From assembly GCA_001800135.1 (NCBI GenBank), contig MGUU01000016.1, positions 310,001-374,000 on the forward strand: a stretch of DNA of 64,000 nucleotides. The letters are read 5' to 3'. This document shows, in pieces, positions 47,214-53,357 of the stretch. Within the stretch, counting starts at the first letter, position 1. Every line of letters begins with the position of its first letter. Position numbers and translations under genes: made by a program. Source of the DNA: Elusimicrobia bacterium RIFCSPLOWO2_02_FULL_39_32. GTDB lineage: Bacteria > Elusimicrobiota > Elusimicrobia > 2-02-FULL-39-32. The notes beneath the pieces are model-generated. The model had not been told where the DNA came from. It ran no database searches and worked only from the letters and a program-made list of their open reading frames with translations.

Positions 47214-47436
47214 TCTTCCTTAAATGTAAATATTCTTCAAAACTGATCGCTTTTTTTTCGTCTGCTCTTTGTTTTTTAAAGTCTAATAAATCTTCTTTTA
47301 GTTCTTCTTCTTCAATTCTATCTTGAAGGGCTTTTTCTACAAAAAAATTTTGTTTAATTCCATGTGAGTTACAAAAACTTCTAATTAATTCTGCCAGTTT
47401 TGAATCAATTCTTACTGCAAAAGTTGTTTTGGCCAT
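47200..47436 (-). CDS. relB: RelB-like ribbon-helix-helix antitoxin
   Basis: 78 residues. MAKTTFAVRIDSKLAELIRSFCNSHGIKQNFFVEKALQDRIEEEEL has the strand-helix-helix layout of a ribbon-helix-helix DNA-binding domain; the acidic, charged C-terminus would wrap the toxin. A near-ideal GGAGGTGA ribosome site lies 6 nt before ATG 47436. Upstream there is a consensus promoter overlapped by a long perfect palindrome, presumably the operator for autorepression. Confidence 0.82.
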   Translation of the reverse strand: MAKTTFAVRIDSKLAELIRSFCNSHGIKQNFFVEKALQDRIEEEELKEDLLDFKKQRADEKKAISFEEYLHLRKSVSA

Positions 47437-47458
47437 AAATTCACCTCCAATATATGTA

Positions 47459-47503
47459 AATATAGCAGGAAAAGATTATATTTGCAAGCAAATATAATCT
47501 TTT
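47459..47503 (-). promoter_or_regulatory. relBE promoter with a 34-bp perfect palindrome
   Basis: AAAAGATTATATTTGC (47470-47485) and its exact reverse complement (47488-47503) flank a 2-bp centre. The minus-strand -35 TTGCAA (47482-47487) is at the palindrome centre, and TATATT (47459-47464) follows with an ideal 17-bp spacer. The arrangement predicts that operator binding blocks RNA polymerase directly. Confidence 0.7.
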
Positions 47504-47518
47504 GAAACATTTCTCTAG

Positions 47519-47650
47519 CAACTACTACTGCGCTTCTAGGACAGTAACATCCTTTTGGGATTATTTCAGCGTAGAACTATACTTCTCAAACAATCTGCTT
47601 CTTTCTATCCGGTTCACCTGCTCTTGGAATAATTGCCTAAAAAAATTTAA
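47519..47650 (-). pseudogene. Decayed C-terminal fragment of a giant-family gene
   Basis: On the minus strand this encodes QEQVNRIERSRLFEKYSSTLK, stop, SQKDVTVLEAQ, stop. It aligns with the end of the 49067-53005 protein (PEEVSQIERSRLFEKYS... through VLDIQQ), and the underlying DNA matches closely (for example GATAGAAAGAAGCAGATT is shared). The rest of the gene is missing and an internal stop is present. It is the relic of another giant-family gene, now bounded by relBE and the ATPase gene. Confidence 0.75.
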
Positions 47651-47659
47651 TATATTCCA

Positions 47660-47818
47660 TCAGGGTTTAAGAACAAATGGGACTTTCACATAACAAGATT
47701 TTCTTAATTTTTCATTTTTAGGAAAAAATCTTAAATTAAAACTAATAAATTCTAGATAGTCGTCCATATCTAATTTTTTTGCGGCAGGAATTTTACCCTT
47801 AATAATCGGTAATTTCAA
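47660..47818 (-). CDS. Short ORF of unknown function (52 residues)
   Basis: TTG start 6 nt after the ATPase stop codon; the product begins with KLPIIKGKIPAAKKLDMDDYLEF and ends VPFVLKP. The compact, charged sequence and tight coupling to the AAA_14-type gene suggest a real small partner, perhaps an antitoxin-like protein, but no family is recognised and the ribosome site is weak. Directly downstream, in the same frame after one TGA, lies the giant-gene relic. Confidence 0.4.
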   Translation of the reverse strand: MKLPIIKGKIPAAKKLDMDDYLEFISFNLRFFPKNEKLRKSCYVKVPFVLKP

Positions 47819-47824
47819 TTCTTC

Positions 47825-48982
47825 TTATATTTCCGTAATTTCATGACAATTTTTATACGAAAGCACATGCGCTTTGGAACGCAACTGTTTATCTTCTCCT
47901 CCGTAAACTATATATTTTTTTATTAAATCGTGTGCGGCAATTCTTTCGAAATAATCTAATCCCCTAAAAAAGTCGGGCACAATGGTTTGTCCAGATTTGA
48001 TTTCAATCGCAACTGAACCCATGGGGGTTTGCGCTATAATATCCACTTCATTTCCGTTACTATCCCTAAAGAACGATAAATTGCTTTCACGGACTTTGTT
48101 AAATCTTCCTTTCAAAATATCGGCAACAATCATGTTCTCAAACAGAGATCCTTTCAAAGGGTCCCTCTCCACTTGAGAAATATTCTCAATTCCCAACAAG
48201 TAAGATGCCAGACCAACATCATAAAAGTACAGTTTAGACATTTTAATAATCCGTTTGTTAAAATTCTTGTGATAAGGTGGCAAACGAAAAATAATATAAC
48301 TAACCTCTAATAATGAAATCCATTCATGCGCTGTTTGATGAGATACCCCTGCCTCATTGCCCAATGAAGAAAGGTTCAATAACTGTCCTATCCGTCCTGC
48401 GCAGAGCTTTACAAAATTTTGAAATTTTAGCGCATCTTTTAAATGGATTAAATCTCGAATATCTCGTTCCACATAAGTTTGAAAATAAAAACTCATCGCT
48501 TCAAAAGGGTTCAAATTTTTATCATAAATTCTCGGATAAAAACCTTTTAACATCATTGCATTTGCCGATAAGGATTGATTCCCAAGTTCCCTAAATGAAA
48601 AGGGCAGCAGTTTAACCACAGCAACTCTGCCTGCAAGAGACTGGTTGATCTTGCTGGAGAGCAATAGATTTTGGCTGCCAGTCAAAATATACATGCCATT
48701 CCTATTTTTCTCATCAACAATGCCTTGAATATAAGCTATTAAATCTGGGGCTTTCTGTATTTCATCAAAAATTGCGCCATTCGGATACTTTGCCAAAAAA
48801 CCCTGTGGGTCTGAAATAGCATATTCCTTTACCGCTGGAGTTTCAAAAAGCACATAATCTTTTTTCGGAAAAACGAATTTGCAAAGAGTGGTTTTGCCTG
48901 ATTGTCTGGGACCTGTCACTAGAACGACAGGGTATTGATGGGCTAACTCTTTTAATTTATTGGATATCTCTCGTTTGATCAC
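47825..48982 (-). CDS. AAA_14 / DUF4143 ATPase
   Basis: 385 residues from GTG 48982. Walker A GPRQSGKTT lies near residue 24, Walker B GAIFDEIQKAP near 70, and sensor-like YILTGSQN near 98. The C-terminal DUF4143 half includes SFRELG, YVERDIRDL, FEAMSFYFQTY, KLYFYDVGLASYLLGI, and the nuclease-like EVDIIAQTPMGSVAIEIKSG with E-x-K. These proteins are widespread in uncultivated bacteria and archaea, often as mobile or defence-related genes of unknown role. A TTG at 49000 extends the frame but overlaps the -10, so GTG 48982 is preferred; the mRNA would be nearly leaderless. Confidence 0.85.
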   Translation of the reverse strand: MIKREISNKLKELAHQYPVVLVTGPRQSGKTTLCKFVFPKKDYVLFETPAVKEYAISDPQGFLAKYPNGAIFDEIQKAPDLIAYIQGIVDEKNRNGMYILTGSQNLLLSSKINQSLAGRVAVVKLLPFSFRELGNQSLSANAMMLKGFYPRIYDKNLNPFEAMSFYFQTYVERDIRDLIHLKDALKFQNFVKLCAGRIGQLLNLSSLGNEAGVSHQTAHEWISLLEVSYIIFRLPPYHKNFNKRIIKMSKLYFYDVGLASYLLGIENISQVERDPLKGSLFENMIVADILKGRFNKVRESNLSFFRDSNGNEVDIIAQTPMGSVAIEIKSGQTIVPDFFRGLDYFERIAAHDLIKKYIVYGGEDKQLRSKAHVLSYKNCHEITEI

Positions 48983-48988
48983 TTGAAT

Positions 48989-49039
48989 AGTATAACGCAA
49001 TTCTATGCAAATTGCAAGTTATAATTTAAAATTGCATAG
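48989..49039 (-). promoter_or_regulatory. Promoter of the AAA_14/DUF4143 gene with flanking inverted repeat
   Basis: Minus-strand TTGCAA (49012-49017), a 17-bp spacer and TATACT (48989-48994) form a near-consensus promoter. An 8-bp inverted repeat CTATGCAA (49003-49010) / TTGCATAG (49032-49039) brackets the -35 and could be an operator. The start codon lies about 7 nt beyond the -10. Confidence 0.55.
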
Positions 49040-49066
49040 TTTGCATTTAGCTGTTCCTCTAAGAAA

Positions 49067-52000
49067 CTACTGCTGAATGTCTAGAACTTCCGCATCTCCT
49101 CTTGATTCTTCAATCAGAACGCTGTACTTCTCAAATAATCTGCTTCTTTCTATCTGGCTCACCTCTTCTGGGGATAGTCCTTGAATGTTCTTTCTTACCC
49201 ACTCTGCAAGTTCATTCCCATCTACACTCAACACTATCCTTAAAACATCCCTAATTTCCCCTTCCCATCTCCACAACCCAAACCCATCTAAAAGTATCAC
49301 TGAGCTGCCATTAAAGTACCTTCTATGATTCTTAAATATCTTATCTAAATCAAATTTTCCATCTTCTAACTTTTCACTAATGATCTTTATCTGACTTCCT
49401 TTAAAAACTATTCCAGCTTTCCCTAATTCTCTTTTCAGCTCTTTCCTGCTCATCCATGCCTCATCTGTAACTACCACTAACTCCAAATTCTTCCCCTCTT
49501 CTTTCTCTTCCATATAACGCTTCACTGTGTGTATCAATGAGGGTAAATCCACAAAGTTCACCACCACCTTTGTAGAAGCTCCTCTTATATTCTGAGACAA
49601 TACATCCCAAAGTAAAGTACTTAACATCTGCCTGACCAGCGTGGTTTCCCCTAATGTTCTAGCCACTACTTCTACCGCCATCCCTAGTCTGCTTTCTGAA
49701 ACTCTATTCTCTTCCCTATCCTCTTTTCCCATATTCCTATTAAAATTATCTTTTTCTAACATGACACTACCTGTTTGATGCCCATCCATAAATCTTTTTA
49801 AATTTACATATAATGCGGATAAAACAAAAGCTGATGACGCCATGGTTAAAAACTCTATAAACCCATTCCCCACCACTAATCCCATTGCCAAACTATTTAG
49901 ATCTAATGCCACCCCAGCTCCTGCTTGAGACAAAACAGATCCTAGTCCAATTAATCCTGTGACAATAACCCCTGCAATGATCCCTCGTTGGCCATTCTCA
50001 GGATCCTCTCCCTTTGCTTGGCTCTCATCTTTAATACTATTTGGCTGAGGGCGTTGGAGAATACCTTTCCGTACCAGATGATCTCTCCACCCTAAAAATT
50101 TTAGAAAATCTTTTTCTTTAGAAATTCCCGTAACCCCATATTCTCTAGGGCCCAGTTTAACGTACATTTCATCCAATTCCTCTAAAGACATCTTTAAATC
50201 TTTCTGTAGGTTCTCCCTTAGCTCCTCTAACTGTTTAGGGGTTAATCTAAAATAACCATCTAATAAAGACTCATCCTCTTTTAAGTCTCTACCCTCGTCT
50301 ATCTCAAATTCACTTCTGTTCAATGAAGGCTCATCAGAAAAAGCCTTTATTATTATCATGCCGTTTGGAGATACTGCCCCGCCTACTCTAATTTTGGAAT
50401 CAATAACAAGTTGCAATACCTCTTTTCTAAACGCAGAAAATTGATGCAGATTCTCGCGAGCTCTTGTTTCTCTTAAATGATATGATTCGTTAATATGCTC
50501 CAACCATCTTGCCAATGCCAGATTATTTCGCATGCTAAACCCATTTTCAGGATTGGATTTCACTTCAATAAAATAAAATTTCTTTCTATTGTTCTCTTCT
50601 CTTACTGCTACAATATCTACGGCAAGTTGCAGCCTTTTAAAATCAATGGCTATTACCTTATACCCGCTCTTTTGCAGCTCATAAGCCCTATAAAGTTTTG
50701 CAATTATTTTTTTATCTTCAGGGTTCTGGTTTAAGCTCTCAATCACTCCCTTTATGCCCGGTACATTCCTAAACTCATGGATGATATCCAGTAATTCCTT
50801 GCCCTTGTCTTGCGATTGCATTAGTTTTCCTGCTAAACTTTTATAAGCCTCTAATGTCTTTCTCCCATACCACAACACAATATCTGCTCTTGCCCTTGCC
50901 ATCCTATTCTTAAAAGATACTGGTGTGGTTTCTGGTAAAGAATCCCCTCCCTTATGCTTTTCTTTAATTTCTAGTCGCGCTATCTCCTCCAATGCGATCT
51001 CTAAATTTTTAATTAAGCGCCATGGAAACTTCTTTAAAATATTATCGTCCTTCCAGTAATCCCTAATATGCTTTCTTAAAGCGCTTCTTAATATATTCCA
51101 TGATCTAGATCCGGGAGAAAATACAACTTCCTGCGCATTATCAAAACTATAGTTTTTCTCTTCCTGCAACCTTTGCTCTTCTAAATCAGTACTACTCTTC
51201 TCTCCTCCCTCATCCCCTGCAATCTCTTTGTAGGTTCCCTTCCACATTTTATTTCGCAAATCATAATAAACCTTTTTTATTGTTTCCCATGTCGCTAGTT
51301 TTCCTTCTTTCATCCATTCATATTGTAGTCTGCTTAAGCTCTCTCCAACCCCATTTAAAAATTCTTCCTGCGATTCCATCCTTAAAATCCTTCTAGCGCC
51401 CATGATTGTCATCTTTGTCAAGACCACTGTTGCAATTAATCTTTCTAAGCTCTTCCTCTCCTCTTCACTCATTTCAATTAACCTGTCCAGCAATCTCCTG
51501 TCTATTGCCAAAACTGACTTTTCTTCATACACCAATAGAAAGCCAGATAAGTAACTATCAAATCTTATTAAACCAGAATCTGGTTCCTCAGCTTCAACCC
51601 ATGACAACCCCTTGCCTTCATAAGCTATTACTTCTATATCTTTCCTCTCTATATATTTATAATTTTTCCCTCTTTCATTCTCAAAGAGGAGGGCAAACTC
51701 TTCCACTGCTCTCCTCTCGGCATCTGTAAACTCCTCAGGCTGCTTGCCATGCCTCTCTAAATAACTCTCCATATATTTTGAGAGAGTAACTGTTAAAGTA
51801 TCCATTCCTGCTTCACTATCCTGGTCGTGCCTTAACTGGATATCTACTGCTCTTTGGCCACTCTCCAAAAAATCATCCCCTAAATCATCTCTCCTATTTC
51901 CATAACGCGCCACGAAATCAATTTCATCATAAGAACTAATATCATGCTGACTATTGTTTCTCCACAACATCTTAATTAAATCATTCAATTTAACATGATC

Positions 52001-53005
52001 TGACGGCCCATGAAGAGTATATATCTCAGGAACTTCTACATCCGGATCATGAGATAGGCGATAAAGACTTCTGTTTAGAATCTCTCTTCTCTCTTGCGGG
52101 GTTAATTCATAAAAACTTTTTTCTTCAATTTTTCTCTTGTCTTTGGATTCTTCTGCAAGTTTCCATTTTTCAATCTTCTTTTTCATATAACTTTTTAAAT
52201 CTTTACCTATAAAAGATAGAATTGGGACCAAACGCTTAATCCCCCGAATTCCAATCCATAATACTAGAATGATCCCAACTCCCTTTAGGACAAATATCGT
52301 TCCTTCCATACTAATCCCTAAAGCTGTCATCGCGCTTTCCAGTTTTAATAACCAGAAAATTTCTCCATTACTATTGCCATCTGCCAATGCTGCTAAAGCA
52401 CCAAACAAATTGATTAATATCCCTATCCCAGCCACCTTTCCATACCAAGAGAACTTGCTATATCTATGTAACACACCCCCAAGCCCTTTGCCATTCACTG
52501 TTGCCAGAGAATCTGTAAAAATTGTTTCCAACATGCCTTTTATCCCTTTCATCCTTCTAATTTTCATCAATCCTCTGATCCTTTTACTCCACTTTTTTCT
52601 CTCCCACTTCTCCATCTCAATTATATTACTCCACTCCATCTCCCCATCATCTTTGATCTCTTCCTTCTCTCTAACATCCTTTAAACTCTTCCCATAGCCC
52701 TCAATCAATGCTCTGGATTCTTGAGAAGTCAACTTCGGAGAATTTAAAGCTATCCCTTTGGCTGCTTCTGCCAAGAAAAATCCATTCCCATGAGCTAATT
52801 TACTCTCCCTTCTTAATTTATCTCTCTCGCTCTTTATCTTAAATTTATATGCTTCAAGATTTATTCCGGACGACTCGCCTCGGCTGGATATAATCCTCCC
52901 TTGTGATTTAGCTTGGGCTATAGGACAGATCACTGTTGTAAATAACAAGGATTGAATGAGGATGACCGCTATGATTTGTTTTAATTGATATGTAAACGAT
53001 TTCAT
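49067..53005 (-). CDS. Giant-type exported protein with a PD-(D/E)XK-like motif
   Basis: 1,312 residues. A signal peptide (about 1-32, ending PIAQAKS) is followed by a charged region, two or three hydrophobic segments near 190-275, and long helical parts I cannot assign. Around residue 800 the sequence reads GYKVIAIDF...LAVDIVAVREENNRKKFYFIEVKS, with the spacing D-x(n)-E-x-K of PD-(D/E)XK nucleases (Asp in DIVAV, then E-V-K), preceded by a conserved-looking helix. Two hydrophobic segments follow near 1010-1065. The last ~165 residues start with VVVNFVDLPSL (about 1148), the shared C-terminal module, and end DIQQ. A nuclease effector is possible, but the motif is short and activity is unproven. 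Leader about 190 nt; no clear ribosome site. Confidence 0.88.
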   Translation of the reverse strand: MKSFTYQLKQIIAVILIQSLLFTTVICPIAQAKSQGRIISSRGESSGINLEAYKFKIKSERDKLRRESKLAHGNGFFLAEAAKGIALNSPKLTSQESRALIEGYGKSLKDVREKEEIKDDGEMEWSNIIEMEKWERKKWSKRIRGLMKIRRMKGIKGMLETIFTDSLATVNGKGLGGVLHRYSKFSWYGKVAGIGILINLFGALAALADGNSNGEIFWLLKLESAMTALGISMEGTIFVLKGVGIILVLWIGIRGIKRLVPILSFIGKDLKSYMKKKIEKWKLAEESKDKRKIEEKSFYELTPQERREILNRSLYRLSHDPDVEVPEIYTLHGPSDHVKLNDLIKMLWRNNSQHDISSYDEIDFVARYGNRRDDLGDDFLESGQRAVDIQLRHDQDSEAGMDTLTVTLSKYMESYLERHGKQPEEFTDAERRAVEEFALLFENERGKNYKYIERKDIEVIAYEGKGLSWVEAEEPDSGLIRFDSYLSGFLLVYEEKSVLAIDRRLLDRLIEMSEEERKSLERLIATVVLTKMTIMGARRILRMESQEEFLNGVGESLSRLQYEWMKEGKLATWETIKKVYYDLRNKMWKGTYKEIAGDEGGEKSSTDLEEQRLQEEKNYSFDNAQEVVFSPGSRSWNILRSALRKHIRDYWKDDNILKKFPWRLIKNLEIALEEIARLEIKEKHKGGDSLPETTPVSFKNRMARARADIVLWYGRKTLEAYKSLAGKLMQSQDKGKELLDIIHEFRNVPGIKGVIESLNQNPEDKKIIAKLYRAYELQKSGYKVIAIDFKRLQLAVDIVAVREENNRKKFYFIEVKSNPENGFSMRNNLALARWLEHINESYHLRETRARENLHQFSAFRKEVLQLVIDSKIRVGGAVSPNGMIIIKAFSDEPSLNRSEFEIDEGRDLKEDESLLDGYFRLTPKQLEELRENLQKDLKMSLEELDEMYVKLGPREYGVTGISKEKDFLKFLGWRDHLVRKGILQRPQPNSIKDESQAKGEDPENGQRGIIAGVIVTGLIGLGSVLSQAGAGVALDLNSLAMGLVVGNGFIEFLTMASSAFVLSALYVNLKRFMDGHQTGSVMLEKDNFNRNMGKEDREENRVSESRLGMAVEVVARTLGETTLVRQMLSTLLWDVLSQNIRGASTKVVVNFVDLPSLIHTVKRYMEEKEEGKNLELVVVTDEAWMSRKELKRELGKAGIVFKGSQIKIISEKLEDGKFDLDKIFKNHRRYFNGSSVILLDGFGLWRWEGEIRDVLRIVLSVDGNELAEWVRKNIQGLSPEEVSQIERSRLFEKYSVLIEESRGDAEVLDIQQ

Positions 53006-53047
53006 AATAAATAAAAAAATATACCCTAAATGAATGCCTTTATTTTT

Positions 53048-53138
53048 AACCCGACTTTTGCATTAGAAAATGAGAACCGAGACGAAAGATGACCTATATT
53101 TTTCGTCGAATTCCATTTTCTAATGCAAAAGTCGGGTT
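53048..53138. repeat. 25-bp perfect inverted repeat in the 5' leader of the 49067-53005 gene
   Basis: The 25 bases at 53048-53072 (AACCCGACTTTTGCATTAG and 6 more) are the exact reverse complement of 53114-53138. Inside the 41-bp loop GACGAAA (53081-53087) pairs with TTTCGTC (53101-53107). It lies between promoter and start codon, so the mRNA leader would carry a long hairpin. It could be a leader regulator or a small palindromic mobile repeat. No T-run follows. Confidence 0.8.
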
Positions 53139-53193
53139 TAATCCAAATATTAAATCTAACCGATTGAAAAAAATAGTCCAATCCATAAGATAC

Positions 53194-53259
53194 AATATAG
53201 AAGAATTTTGCCCTTTTGTCTTCAACTTTTTGTAAATTTTTTGTGACAAAAATGAAAAG
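53194..53259 (-). promoter_or_regulatory. Giant-gene type promoter with three 11-bp-spaced boxes (gene 49067-53005)
   Basis: Minus-strand boxes at 53253-53259 (CTTTTCA), 53242-53248 (TGTCACA) and 53231-53237 (ATTTACA) keep the exact 11-bp period. AAAAAG, TTGAAG (53220-53225), a 20-bp spacer and TATATT (53194-53199) follow. The spacer shares GGCAAAAT with the promoter at 46732. The 352-bp gap 53006-53357 holds this promoter and the leader hairpin; nothing else is seen. Confidence 0.65.
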
Positions 53260-53357
53260 TTTCATAAAGGAGGATTTGGGGGTTTAAAAACCCTCCAATG
53301 CTAATAAAAGAGAAATGGAAAACGATGAAAATTAAAAGTAGATAAGTTAAATGAAGG

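Noticed and set aside
53026-53265. Open frame of 79 codons on the minus strand
   Set aside because: It covers the promoter and the leader hairpin and has no coding character.
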